Shown: one piece after another, positions 18,345 to 27,914 of the stretch | How the letters are laid out: each line of letters opens with the position of its first letter | How positions within the stretch are numbered: the first letter of the stretch is position 1 | Source: CAVRUD01 sp963724285 | GTDB taxonomy: Bacteria > Chloroflexota > Chloroflexia > Thermomicrobiales > UBA6265 | Length of the DNA: 64,000 nt | Assembly: GCA_963724285.1 (NCBI GenBank) | Contig: CAVRUD010000035.1 | Location: forward strand, 1-64,000 | Direction of reading: 5' to 3' | Notes under the pieces: generated by a model | What the model was told of the DNA's origin: nothing | The model's input: the letters and a program-made list of their open reading frames with translations, nothing else | Databases searched by the model: none | Made by a program: the position numbers and the translations under genes

Positions 18345-19167
18345 CTATCGTCTCTCCCCCTCCACCACCACCCGTCTCCACGGCAGCAGCATCCGCTCCA
18401 GCAGCGCCACCAGGGCAAACAGCCCGATCCCCATCAGCGCCAGCAGCACCAGGCAGGCAAAAACCCGGTCCGTCAGGAACTGCGCCTTTGAGCGGTTGAT
18501 CAGGTAGCCCAACCCCGCGCTCGACCCCACGAACTCGCCAAAGACCGCCCCGATCACGCAGACCGACACCGCCACCTTCGCCCCCGAAAAGACCGCCGGC
18601 AGCGCCCACGGCAGCTTGCCGAAGCGGAACCGCGCCCACCGCCCGGCGCCCAGCCCCCGGAGCAGGTCCAGCACCTCCCGATCGGTGCTGCCCAGGCCAT
18701 CGACCGTCGTCACCACCAACGGGAAAAAGCCGATCAGGGCCGTCACCAGCACCTTCGGCAGCAATCCGTAGCCGAACCAGATCAGCAGCAACGGCGCGAT
18801 CGCCGGGATCGGCACCGTCTGGCTGCCCACGATCAGGGGATAGAGCGCCCGCCGCAGCGGCGGCGAAGCGTCGATCAGGGTCCCCAGCAACACCCCCGCC
18901 CCCAGCGCCACCCCGAACCCAAGGAGGACTTCCAGTCAGCGTCACCCAGGCGTTGTCGGCCAGGATCGCGCGGTCCTGCCACAGCGTCCGCCCGATCCGC
19001 GAGGGCGCCGGCAGCAGCCAGGTCGCCGTCCCTTCCAGCCGCACCCACACCTCCCAGACCCCGATCAGCCCCAGGAGCACAAGGGACGGAGCTAGCCAGG
19101 AGGAGACAGGGAGACGGGAAGACGGGAAGGGCGTGGAGAGGAACGGAGGACCGTCTGGGGTAGTCAT
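18345..19167 (-). pseudogene. ABC transporter permease (NitT/TauT/ThiX type), single frame break
   Basis: From ATG 19167 the protein begins SSWLAPSLVLLGLIGVWEVW, LPAPSRIGRTLWQDRAILAD and NAWVTLTE. The frame changes near 18930 and continues ALGAGVLLGTLIDASPPLRR, LYPLIVGSQTVPIPAIAPLL, the EAA loop region STDREVLDLLRGLGAGRWAR, and ends at 18345. This is the one-subunit permease of SsuC/ThiX-like importers for sulfonates, nitrate or pyrimidines. No ATPase or binding protein lies next to it. The first about 240 bases plus upstream sequence are duplicated at 20218-20500. Confidence 0.85.
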
Positions 19168-19347
19168 GGATGCGAAGGGTAGGGGGACAGGCCATCGACC
19201 GCAACGAGGCCGGTGGCAGCGAGCTCCCGAACCAGCCCGTGCCCGCCCGGCGACCGATCGCTCCATCCCTCGCGGCCGTCTCTGCCGTCGCGAACGCCGC
19301 GAAGGCAAGCCGGGTCGTCATCGATCGGGGTGGCTGGTTGGTCCTCC

Positions 19348-20151
19348 TTACGGGCGGCGTCCCCAGGTGGAGAACATCGCCGGTGAGGAATACGAGAAGC
19401 CGGGAGTCTCCAACAGGCGAAGAACCCGGTCGCGGTCCGCCGCCGCCAGCACTCCCGCCGCGATCAGCCCCTCGCCGGCCTGCTCCAGGTTCGCGGCATC
19501 CACCCGCGCTCCCGCCGAACCGCCCAAGCGAACATCGAAGAACGCCTCCGCGCCGGTGTCGATCAGGCCCGCCGCGACGAATCGCCCGTGATGACCCCGC
19601 GCCCAGCCTGTGCCGGCCCCGCGAGCCTCCAGCAGGTCGCCCATGGCCCCGAATGTTCGGCGCGCCACCGCGGCATCCGCGGGATCGGCGACAGGGAAGG
19701 CGCGGTCGACGAAGGTGGGATCGAAATCTTCGATCACCAGCCAGCCACCCGGCCGCAGCGCCGCCACCAGCTTGGCCAGAACCGCCGCCGCGGCCGGAAT
19801 GTGCACCAGCACCAGACGAGCATGGACCAGATCGAACGCCCCCTCCGGAAGCGGATCGACCGCGACGTCGTGGCGGCGAACCTCGAGTTGGGGCCGGCCC
19901 AACGCAGCCAGCCCGCCGAGAAATCGTGGGTCGAGATCGGTGGCCAACACATGCCCCGTGGTCCCGACCTGCTCGGCCAGCCATCCCGCCACCGAGCCGC
20001 CGCCCGCGCCCACCTCCAGGCAGCGCCAGCCGGGTCCCACGCCGGCCGCCGCCAGGATCCCCCGCGTGCGCGGGTCGTAGAGCGCCTCAAGGCCCGCGAA
20101 GCGCTGGCTCGTCGGTCCTTCGGCGGCGTTATCGAACACGTATCCGGTCAT
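19348..20151 (-). CDS. Class I SAM-dependent methyltransferase
   Basis: The protein has 267 residues from ATG 20151 (MTGYVFDNAAEGPTSQRFAG). Motif I is CLEVGAGGGSVAGWL, the acidic residue after beta2 is in VLATDLDPRF, motif II is FDLVHARLVLVHIP and motif III is LRPGGWLVIEDFDPTF. Similar proteins methylate small molecules such as quinones or antibiotics. The gene sits between two homologous copies of the ABC permease start, so it may have been inserted into that locus. The very long ORF that extends upstream to 20820 runs through the truncated permease copy. Confidence 0.88.
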   Translation of the reverse strand: MTGYVFDNAAEGPTSQRFAGLEALYDPRTRGILAAAGVGPGWRCLEVGAGGGSVAGWLAEQVGTTGHVLATDLDPRFLGGLAALGRPQLEVRRHDVAVDPLPEGAFDLVHARLVLVHIPAAAAVLAKLVAALRPGGWLVIEDFDPTFVDRAFPVADPADAAVARRTFGAMGDLLEARGAGTGWARGHHGRFVAAGLIDTGAEAFFDVRLGGSAGARVDAANLEQAGEGLIAAGVLAAADRDRVLRLLETPGFSYSSPAMFSTWGRRP

Positions 20152-20217
20152 CTGCGGGGACCTCCAGGATGGATGGGGGGATCGACGTCGGTCCGGGAAG
20201 CGTACTATCCAACAGTC

Positions 20218-20453
20218 CAGGGCGTCGCCTTCCGCCAGGATCTCCCGATCCTCCCACAGCGTCCGCCCGATCCGGGAAGGCGCCGGCAACAGATACGCCG
20301 CTGTCCCCTCCAGCCGCACCCACCCTTCCCAGACACCGACCAGTCCCAGGAGCAGGAGGGCCGGTGCAAGCCAGGAGGAGGCGGGGAGGGAGGATCCAGC
20401 TGGGGCGGACGGGAAGATGAGGAGATCGGGGGGCGGTCGCTGGGGGTGGTCAT
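20218..20453 (-). pseudogene. Truncated duplicate of the ABC permease 5' end
   Basis: From ATG 20453, across one frame change, the translation reads SSWLAPALLLLGLVGVWEGW, VRLEGTAAYLLPAPSRIGRT and LWEDREILAE, matching the permease at 19167. It stops before the first conserved core helix and joins the region upstream of the methyltransferase. The DNA upstream of both copies (AGGTAGGGGGACAGGC and neighbours) is also conserved, so the duplication included the promoter. Confidence 0.75.
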
Positions 20454-20661
20454 GGAGATGAAAGGTAGGGGGACAGGCGGGGAACCGCAACGGCGACCAG
20501 CCAACGCATGGTCCATCCGCACGAGGACCCAGTTCGGGCAGGCCCGTACGACGATGGCCGCACGATCGATGGACGATCAACGCCGCCGGAGCGGATCGTC
20601 CTCTGGCAGCGTTGGCCGTGGTCGGCCCGGGGTGTGCCCCACGGTTTTGCGCCCGTCGTTC

Positions 20662-20780
20662 GTCGTCGTAGGGGAGGGTCCCGTGCCCTCCCATCGTCCA
20701 TAGGACGATAACGCCGTCGATGGGAACGAGATTACGGCCTGGCGGCCGTGGGAGGGCACGGGACCCTCCCCTACGACGAC
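20662..20780. repeat. Inverted-repeat element (TAGGGG family), copy 2
   Basis: Arms of 32 bases (20662-20693 and 20749-20780), beginning GTCGTCGTAGGGGAGGGTCC, are exact reverse complements around 55 bases. There is no ORF. Confidence 0.75.
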
Positions 20781-21345
20781 CGGGCGACCGACCTCGTCCC
20801 CATGCAAAACGATGGGGCACACCCGTCGGCCCGGATCGTCGCCGGTCTTGAGGCGATGCGTTGCCGTCCTGTCGAGGAGTTCCTTCGATTGCTGGATCAA
20901 GAGCATCGACCGCTCTAAGCGATCGAGCCCGTCCAGGCAGACGCGATCGAGCACACGGAGCAGGCGCTGGTAGGGGGGAGACATTGGCGGCGGTCCGTGA
21001 GGGCAGTCCGGCACGTATCGCATGCCCTGATGCAGGGACGGTGCCATGGCGGAATGGCCTGGACCAACGTCCGGGTGTTCGACTGCCTGCTGTCCGTTGC
21101 CGTTGTGGCCGCGAACGGCTTTAGCGCCTGACACGGCGGGCCGGGGGACGTTCCCCGCGGCGCCCGACGGCGGTACCGTCGTGCACGGAAGGGTCGAGGC
21201 GTTGAGGGAACGCTGGCGAGGGCGCTCGCCCCGGTCAGGTCGGCGGGCAGGGGGTGGGCGGTTCAGCCGCTGCCGGGGACCGTCCGATGGCTGCGATGTG
21301 GGGGTGGCCCCGGAGAGTCACCAGACCCGCCGGGGCCGGCGACAC

Positions 21346-21639
21346 CTAACCGAGCTTGCCGAGGATCGCGCCGAATTCGTCCTCGTCGAAGGCGCGCAGC
21401 GTCGTGCTCCGCAGGTTGCCCGCCCCGGCGAGGCGCAGCATCGCGGCGGCGAAGGTCTCCCCGTCGGGGGCGCTCGCGATGGCGACGATGTCGTGGGAGC
21501 CCAGCGTCCAGTAGATCGCCTCGATGGTGACGCCCATCTGCTGGAACGCCTCGCGGGCCTGCCGGCTGCGCTGCACGCTGTCCTTGGCGCTGCGGATTCC
21601 CTGATCGGTCCAGTCCATGAGCGCGATGAACCTGGCCAT
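21346..21639 (-). CDS. GYD-domain protein
   Basis: The protein has 97 residues: MARFIALMDWTDQGIRSAKD, RSRQAREAFQQMGVTIEAIY, LGSHDIVAIASAPDGETFAA and a C-terminal helix. It is a compact ferredoxin-like protein of the GYD superfamily (Dabb-related), whose role is unknown. GGAGG lies just upstream of ATG 21639. The frame is intact. Confidence 0.85.
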   Translation of the reverse strand: MARFIALMDWTDQGIRSAKDSVQRSRQAREAFQQMGVTIEAIYWTLGSHDIVAIASAPDGETFAAAMLRLAGAGNLRSTTLRAFDEDEFGAILGKLG

Positions 21640-22210
21640 GTCTGACCTCCTCCATGCCCGGCGTGTCCGCCGTCCAGAGCCACGGTTAGCAGAGGAATGG
21701 GGCGGATTACCGGTGAGACCCAGACTACAACCGTTTGCCCCGGTGTCAATCCGTGCCTATGGGGCGCGGCGGCGCGCTTGGCGCTAGATCATCCACCTCC
21801 GCGTAAACGGGCCCGAGCCGCTGCCAGGACGGGCCTCTCCGCCACGCCAGATGCTCCGGGGCGACATCCCAGCGACGACATCCCGGCGGGTCAACCGTGT
21901 CGGGTCGGGCCATTCCACCCAGGACAACCGGCGCCATGATGGGGCCATGTGGCAGGCGTTCCGTGGCCTGCTCAAGAGCATGTTCCTTGCACGTGATGTC
22001 CGCAATCGAGAGGCGTTAGACGTATGGCAGGTGTCCACACCACGGAGTTCTAGGCGCTCGCGCGGACGTGCGTGGTGACGGGCCGTCGCGCCCGTCTCAT
22101 CCCGGCATCAACAACCATCCACCACCCTTCAATGAGTCGCCGCGAGCGTCCCCCCGTGGACGTTCGATGTCGCGTGCTCATCGCGCGATGCGCGACCAGA
22201 AGGACCGTGG
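21640..22210. other. Intergenic, nothing recognised
   Basis: No supported gene was found. Short ORFs in all frames lack ribosome sites and recognisable motifs. Confidence 0.35.
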
Positions 22211-23406
22211 ATGTTTGCTCGTCACCGATCCCAGGGCTGGACGACAACCGATCGCGTGGCGCTCGCCGCCTTCTTCGGTCAGCTCTACTTCTACCTCCCC
22301 GCGGTTACCCCGTATCTCCTGGACCGCGACCTGACGCTGGCCCAGATCAACGGGCTCCAGACGGTCCTCATCGTCAGCCAGTTGCTGCTCGAAGTCCCGA
22401 CTGGAGTGGTCGCCGACCGGTTCGGCCGCCGCTGGAGCCTGATCCTGGCAGCGGCCACGCTCATCGTCGCGGAGACCGGCTTCATCCTCGCCCGCGACTA
22501 TCCGACCTTCGTCCTGGTTCAGGTCGTCGCCGGGGCCAGCTTCGCGCTCGCCTCCGGCAGCCGCGACGCCCTCGTCTTCGAGTCGTTGCCGCCCGTTAGC
22601 CGGACGGAGCGCATGCACCGGGCGCACGGCCGCATCGGCGCGGCCACCCAGACCGGCAACCTCCTCGCCTTCGCCGCCGGCGGCATCCTCGTCGCCAACC
22701 TGACGGCCGGGCGGATCTCGGCCGCGAGCGTGCTCACGATCCTGATGCTGATAGTCGCCCTCGCGGTGACGGTCACCGTCCGCGAGCCTGCCTCATCGGG
22801 CGGCATCCGGACCAGCCGCCCGATGGCGCGGATGCTTCGTGACGGCATGGGCCTGTTCCGCCACCGTGCCGATCTGCGCCGGATCGTCCTCCTCATCCTC
22901 CTGGCGAATCCATTCGGCGCCTATCTGATTTTCCTCTACCAGGCCTACTTTCTCGACCTGAACGTGCCCGGAGTCTGGTTCGGCTTGGCCCTCGCGATCG
23001 GCTCCGGCCTGGGCATCGCCGGACAGCGCTACGCGTACCTCCTCCCGAAGAAGCTCGGGGCAAGACGCGGGCTGCTGCTCGCGACGGTTGCCCCTGACCG
23101 CTCTACCTGCTCATGGCCGTCACGACCTATCCCACCGTAGCAGTTGCGCTCTTTTGTCTCCAGTGGGGCGCTATCCTGGTCGCGCCTCCCCTGCTCTCCG
23201 GCTATACCAACACCCACATCCCGGACGGCTACCGCGCCACCGCCCTCTCCCTGATCAGTCTGCTCGTCTCGGTCTACCTCGTCGTGATGGGCCCCCTGCT
23301 GGGCCCCATCGCCGACATCTCGGTCGCGGCATCTTTCGCGCTCATGAGTGTCCTCGTGCTCGCCGGCGCCCTGACCATCCGCCTCGATATCCGCGATATC
23401 GGTTAG
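22211..23406 (+). pseudogene. Major facilitator superfamily transporter, single frame break
   Basis: The restored product has about 398 residues and 12 helices. ATG 22211 gives MFARHRSQGWTTTDRVALAA. The MFS signature loop between helices 2 and 3 is present (EVPTGVVADRFGRRWSLILA). The frame changes near 23090 (LLLATVAP to LYLLMAVTTYPTVAVALFCL) and the last helices follow, ending LTIRLDIRDIG at TAG 23406. It is a proton-coupled exporter or importer of unknown substrate. One missing or extra base explains the break. Confidence 0.85.
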
Positions 23407-23439
23407 GCGAGTTCGCCGGCGTCGGCGTGGCGACACCGC

Positions 23440-23679
23440 CCGATCGACTCCGGAACCCGCACCCTGGCGGATCTCGTCAACCACCTCACCGGCGAGGTCC
23501 CGCTGTGCCCGTTCCGCGGAGACGATCCGCTTCAAGACGCATCGCCCTACGTGGGCACCGACTTCGCCGAGATCAAGGGCCAGGACCACGTCAAGCGCGG
23601 CCTGGAGGTCGCGGCCGCCGGCGGGCATAACCTGCTGACGATGTCGTCGTCCTCTTCGCCGAGGTCGCTGGGTGCGTAG
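23440..23679 (+). pseudogene. ComM/YifB (Mg-chelatase-like AAA+) fragment
   Basis: The frame reads IDSGTRTLADLVNHLTGEVP, then TDFAEIKGQDHVKRGLEVAA and AGGHNLLT, which is the linker between the N-terminal Lon-like domain and the AAA+ domain of ComM. The homology stops just before Walker A (expected GPPGSGKT) and a stop follows at 23679. Neither the N-terminal nor the ATPase part is nearby, so this is an isolated internal fragment. Confidence 0.7.
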
Positions 23680-23780
23680 GACGGGACGCCGCCGCGGGCG
23701 GGACCCTGCGGGAAGGACGCGGGCCCCGTTGGTAGAATGCCGGCACCCGCCAACCGCCCCGCCGCCGAACGGAGGCTCCG

Positions 23781-24800
23781 ATGCCCGTCTCGCTTCCCGC
23801 GCGCCGCCTGCTGGCCTGCCTCCTCCTCGCCGTGCTCGCCGGCCACCCCGCCGGGGGCGCCGCCCGCTCGGCCGCGACGCCCGCGCCGGTGGCGACGGGC
23901 TACGCCGCCACCGACCTCGGCACGCTCGGCGGTCCGACCAGCATCGCCAAGGACGTCAACGCGGCGGGCCAGGCGGTCGGCGCGGCGACCACGGCCGACG
24001 GCACGAGCCGCGCCGTCCTGTGGGAGGACGGCGAGATCCACGACCTCGGCACGCTCGGGGGCCAGGTCAGCGAGGCGCTTGGGATCAACGACGCCGGCCA
24101 GATCGTGGGCTGGTCGGAGCGGGCCGACGGGGAGGTGCACGCCGTCCTGTGGCAGGACGGGGCGATGACGGACCTCGGCCCGCCGGGCGGCACCAGCGTG
24201 GCCCTCGACGTGAACGAGGCCGGCCAGATCGTCGGCCTCGCGCCGACGGCCGAGGGCATGCGCCGCGCCGTCCTGTGGCAAGGCGGGCAGGTCGTCGACC
24301 TCGGGACGCTGGGCGGCCCGGATAGCCAGGCCGAGGCCGTCAACGAGGCGGGGCACGTCGCGGGTTGGGCCCAGACGTCAGGCATGCAGAGCCGCGCCGT
24401 GCTGTGGCACGACGGGCAGATGACGGAGCTCGGCACGCTGGGCGGCCCCGCCTTTGCCCAGGCGGCCAACGACGCCGGGCAGGTGGTCGGCGGGGCGCAA
24501 ACGGCGGAGGGCGAGGCGCACGCGGTGCTGTGGCAGGGCTCGGAGCTGATCGACCTCGGCGGCCCGGGCCGCAGCAGCGGCGCGATGGGCATCAATGCGG
24601 CGGGGGTGGTCGTCGGCCGGGCGGGGCCGCCCGGCGGCGACGCGGGCCCGGTGCTGTGGCAGAGTGGGCGGCTGACGGAGCTGGACACGCTGGGCGGGAC
24701 GACCGGGGTGGCGTGGGCGATCGACGACGCCGGCTGGATCGTCGGCGCCTCGACGACGCCGGACGGCGGGAGCCACGCCACCCTCTGGGCGCCGACGTAG
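23781..24800 (+). CDS. Secreted HAF-repeat protein
   Basis: The protein has 339 residues. A signal peptide (RRLLACLLLAVLAGHPAGG) precedes seven or eight repeats of about 40 residues with the pattern TDLGTLGGxxSxAxxVNxAGQxVGxxxTADGxxRAVLW. This is the 'probable HAF family' extracellular repeat, which likely folds as a beta-propeller. Function is unknown. The intact frame and strong codon regularity show that it is a real gene. Confidence 0.88.
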   Translation: MPVSLPARRLLACLLLAVLAGHPAGGAARSAATPAPVATGYAATDLGTLGGPTSIAKDVNAAGQAVGAATTADGTSRAVLWEDGEIHDLGTLGGQVSEALGINDAGQIVGWSERADGEVHAVLWQDGAMTDLGPPGGTSVALDVNEAGQIVGLAPTAEGMRRAVLWQGGQVVDLGTLGGPDSQAEAVNEAGHVAGWAQTSGMQSRAVLWHDGQMTELGTLGGPAFAQAANDAGQVVGGAQTAEGEAHAVLWQGSELIDLGGPGRSSGAMGINAAGVVVGRAGPPGGDAGPVLWQSGRLTELDTLGGTTGVAWAIDDAGWIVGASTTPDGGSHATLWAPT

Positions 24801-24956
24801 CCGGGCTGGGCGCCAGCGTCCCGAAAGCCCTCCAGTGTGTCGAAGAATGTGCCCAGCGATCGGCTTTGCGGCCCGCGAGGTCGGGTGGGACGGGCCGAAT
24901 CCTCCGTCTCCTGCGAGGGGGCCGGTCAACCGAGGGCCGTCGCCTGGGGCCGTCCC

Positions 24957-25086
24957 TTGCCGATTCTCGCCCGCATCCCGCGCCACCTCCTGCCGAACGT
25001 GATCCGGTCGGTCGTCCTGCTGGCGACGCGCGAGTTCGGCTCGCTGATGCTGGCGATCTCGGGACTGAGCGTCCTTAGGCTCGGGG
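24957..25086 (+). pseudogene. Oligopeptide/nickel ABC permease C-terminal fragment (DppC/NikC-like)
   Basis: The frame encodes ARIPRHLLPNVIRSVVLLAT followed by REFGSLMLAISGLSVLRLGV. This is the conserved end of the permease cytoplasmic loop and the next helix in DppC/OppC/NikC (HxLPNxxxxxIVLATxxxGxxILxxAxLSFLGLG). Only about 43 residues remain, with no flanking transporter genes. Confidence 0.55.
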
Positions 25087-25358
25087 TTTGCTCCACGAAA
25101 GCTGATTTAGTGGAAGAAAGAGGTAAGAGACTGTGACCAGAGGCTCGGAGGTGTAGACGAAGAGGCTGACGGGGATCGGATCGTAGCCGGTGTTCTTCCT
25201 TAGAGATCCACGGTACCAAAATGGTCGAAACGCCAGGAGCTAAGCGGCGGCAATATCTTGGATAGGGCCCGGCGCGCCGGCGTGGCACCCGGCGTGCGCT
25301 CCCTCCACCGGCGGCGCGGCTTCGCGCCGCGGACGGCTGAGCAGAGGAGCGCACCATC

Positions 25359-25613
25359 ATGGTCGACAACGCGCGGGATCGCATCGGCGGCGGGATCGAC
25401 GACGCCGCGGAGCAGGGGACCGACCTGGTCGATACCGGGCGGGACGCCCTCGGGGGCGCGGGCGACGCGGTCGGGGCCGGCGGGGACGACCTCCTCGGCG
25501 GGGTCGGCGGGTCGCTGGAACAAGCCGGCGACGGGGCGGCGGACGAGGGCGGCGGCATCATCGACACGATCAAGGACCTGATCACCGGGGGCGACGACCC
25601 CGAAGGCCGCTGA
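25359..25613 (+). CDS. Small Gly/Asp-rich hypothetical protein
   Basis: The protein has 84 residues (MVDNARDRIGGGIDDAAEQG...). It is a low-complexity amphipathic sequence with repeated GxDD(A/L) units and no hydrophobic core. AGGAG precedes ATG 25359. Composition resembles hydrophilin or stress-type proteins, but no family can be assigned. Confidence 0.6.
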   Translation: MVDNARDRIGGGIDDAAEQGTDLVDTGRDALGGAGDAVGAGGDDLLGGVGGSLEQAGDGAADEGGGIIDTIKDLITGGDDPEGR

Positions 25614-25741
25614 TCGGCAACCTCGCCGGCGGGCCCGACGACCTCGCCGGTCGGCGGCCCCGGCGTCGACGGGAGGGACGCGCCGGTGCGCACCACCCCA
25701 CGCGGCCGCGGCCCACGGCACACCCCCCGGAGGAGGACGGC

Positions 25742-26143
25742 ATGAGCGACCCCACCCCCGAGCAGATCGGCCGCCGCGCCCTGGCGCAGCTGGAGGCCGC
25801 CTGGAACGCCGCGGACGGGCGGGCGTTCGCCGCCCCGTTCGCGGAGGACGCCGACTTCGTCGACATCCGCGGGGACCGCCACCGCGGCCGGGAGGCGATC
25901 GCCCGGGGGCACCAGGCCATCTTGGACACGGTCTACCGGGGGAGCCGCATCGCGTACGCGCTCGTGCAGGCCCGGGCGCTCACCCCCGAGGTCGTGCTCG
26001 TCCACGGCCGGGGTGACCTGACGGCCCCGACCGGGCCGCTGGCCGGCGAGAGCAGCGCCACGGCGACGCTGGTCTTGGCGCGGCACGGGGACGACTGGCG
26101 GATCGCGGCCTTCCAGAACACGGCGCTGGCGCCGCCGCGGTGA
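25742..26143 (+). CDS. SgcJ/EcaC-type SnoaL-like protein (DUF4440/NTF2 fold)
   Basis: The protein has 133 residues: LAQLEAAWNAADGRAFAAPF, AEDADFVDIRGDRHRGREAI, AHxxIxDTVYRGSRI-like segment and SATATLVLARHGDDWRIAAF. It matches the SgcJ/EcaC oxidoreductase-like branch of the NTF2 fold, whose members bind small hydrophobic ligands. GGAGGAGG lies upstream of ATG 25742. It converges with the next gene. Confidence 0.85.
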   Translation: MSDPTPEQIGRRALAQLEAAWNAADGRAFAAPFAEDADFVDIRGDRHRGREAIARGHQAILDTVYRGSRIAYALVQARALTPEVVLVHGRGDLTAPTGPLAGESSATATLVLARHGDDWRIAAFQNTALAPPR

Positions 26144-26182
26144 CGAGGGCAGATGGCGGGCGGGGGCTGGGCCCGGGGGCCT

Positions 26183-26506
26183 CTACGTGAGCCGGGGCTC
26201 CTCGCCCGCCGTCGCCGCCACCAGGTAGGTGCCCAGCTCGGCCTCCTCGCACAGCGCCTCCAGCCGGCCGATCGCCCCCGCCGCCGCGGGGTGCGCCCGC
26301 ATCGCCGCGATCGTCTCCATGCTGGGCCACGGCCCGAAGGAGTAGAACAGGCGCGGGTCGTCGACGCTCCGCAGCAGGGTGCCCCAGCGCGGCGGGGCCT
26401 TCAGGGCCAGGAAGACGGCGGCCAGCTCGCGCCAGGCCGCGACGAAGGCGTCCTCGTTGCCCGCCGCGACGCGCCAGCGGGCGAGGGTGTAGGGCTGATC
26501 CGCCAT
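26183..26506 (-). CDS. Antibiotic biosynthesis monooxygenase (ABM) domain protein
   Basis: The protein has 107 residues with the dimeric ferredoxin-like ABM pattern: YTLARWRVAAGNEDAFVAAW, WGTLLRSVDDPRLFYSFGPW and SMETIAAMRAHPAAAGAIGR. Family members are cofactor-free monooxygenases or signalling degraders; substrate is unknown. GGAGGAG precedes ATG 26506. Confidence 0.85.
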   Translation of the reverse strand: MADQPYTLARWRVAAGNEDAFVAAWRELAAVFLALKAPPRWGTLLRSVDDPRLFYSFGPWPSMETIAAMRAHPAAAGAIGRLEALCEEAELGTYLVAATAGEEPRLT

Positions 26507-27048
26507 CGCTTCTCCTCCAGGGCTGGGAACCGAGAACGACCGTCGGGGATCGCGCCGCCGACGTATCGATAGCGCACCCGATTCTATATAGAACCTGCAT
26601 CGCTAGTCAGGGAAGCCGTCAATGGTGGCTTGCATTTGGGGGCGCATTTCCCGAGTGAAACGAATGTAGGCGTTCCGTTCCGTACGTGCTCATGTACGGA
26701 TAAGGGAAGGCGCTGCTTGCCCGCGCGGTCTTACATCTTGCCGCCGATGACGCTTGCGGAGGCACCCTCCGTTGCCGCCATGAACCCCTGCCCGCACGGC
26801 TGCATGTAGCGCCGCGCTCACGGTGGTGCTGGCCCGGCGCTCTCTAAGGAAGAAAGCAGCCTGATACGGCACCGCCCTCCATGTGGCATTACCCCGTCGG
26901 GACCCGAGACGGGTATCCCCACCGGGCTGCGGCCGGCATGGGCATCGGGCGAGGACGCGGCCGACTTACCGCAGCTTACGCGGCTAGGTGGGGGGCGCTC
27001 AAATGGCGCCGCCCTCGGCATCGAGTTCGCTTGCGTACCCGAGCTGCG
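26507..27048. other. Long intergenic region, nothing recognised
   Basis: No convincing coding frame, hairpin or RNA gene was seen. GC is slightly lower near 26580-26720. Confidence 0.35.
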
Positions 27049-27702
27049 TCAGCCGACTCGTCGGCCTACGGGAGGCTCGGCGACTCCGCCGGATCGCACC
27101 GTCCGACCGCGCCTGGATCGCCAGGGTCGTGCCCGCCGCAGAGCGGTCGGCAATCCGGTGCCCGGTACAGCAACTGGGCAGGCAGACCTCGCCGGCAGGG
27201 GCAGCCGGCGCTGCTGGTGCAGGTCTGGCCCGTGCAAGTCACGAACTCCGCGACCAGGCGCGGGGTCCCTCGGCCGTGAAGCAGCAGTTGCAGCCCGTGC
27301 CGCTCGCGCCGCACGGGCGTAGTTACTGCAGATTGCCCCCGGTTCGTGCAGCTTCGGCGGCAGGCCGTCGTCGTGCGTGGTCGTGGTCGTGGTCGTGACG
27401 CAGCCGGCGACCGGGTCGACGACCTCGCCCGGCGGGCAGACAGCCGTGCCAGGGCCGCACTGTCCCGGCGGTCGGCACCGGCTGTTGCCGTTGCCGTAGA
27501 CGCAGCAGACGCAGCCGTCGTTGCAGATCCCCGGGTCGGTCTTGCAGAGGACGTTGCCGCACTGGGCCTGGGTGACCTGGGCCTCGGCCGCCCGGGCGCC
27601 GAGGAGGCCCGCGCCGAGGGCGGCGAGCGACCCGAGGAGGCCGCGGCGGGTCTTGGCCGCGGCGAGTGACTGGGTGAGGGCATCAAACCGTCGTGGGTCC
27701 AC
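27049..27702 (-). pseudogene. Secreted Cys-rich protein with DxRRFDxL..RR leader, frame broken
   Basis: GTG 27702 starts VDPRRFDALTQSLAAAKTRR, followed by GLLGSLAALGAGLLGARAAE, an RR-type (Tat-like) signal. The mature part begins with cysteines (CGNVLCKTDPGICNDGCVCC, CRPPGQCGPGTAVCPPGEVV) and a Thr-rich stretch. Frame changes after about 27340 hide further Cys pairs (CGASGTGCNCC, CTGQTCTSSAGCPC). The leader is related to those at 44977 and 53305. It is probably a disulfide-rich exported protein of unknown role. Confidence 0.65.
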
Positions 27703-27914
27703 CCGCGTTTCCCTTCGCTCTTTGGTTGGTGCGGCCGACTGCGCCGCTAGGATGGGGCCACTGTAGGGCACGAGCGGGCAGGGTCAATAGGCACCCCGGG
27801 TGGGTCTCGCCCGGTTAAAGCCCGGCGCACCGCCCGACCTTGACGCCGACGGGAACGTTGCCCGCTCCGGCCGGCGCCGGGCTGTTGCCTTCGCACATCA
27901 GGGCCTGAACAAGG

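Noticed and set aside
20577..20984. A minus-strand ORF beginning MSPPYQRLLRVLDRV
   Set aside because: It has no ribosome site and its second half runs through the inverted-repeat element; real coding is possible only for the first 50 residues and is unsupported.
23088..23630. A plus-strand ORF over the end of the MFS gene
   Set aside because: It is an Arg/Pro-rich shadow of the MFS C-terminus and comM fragment.
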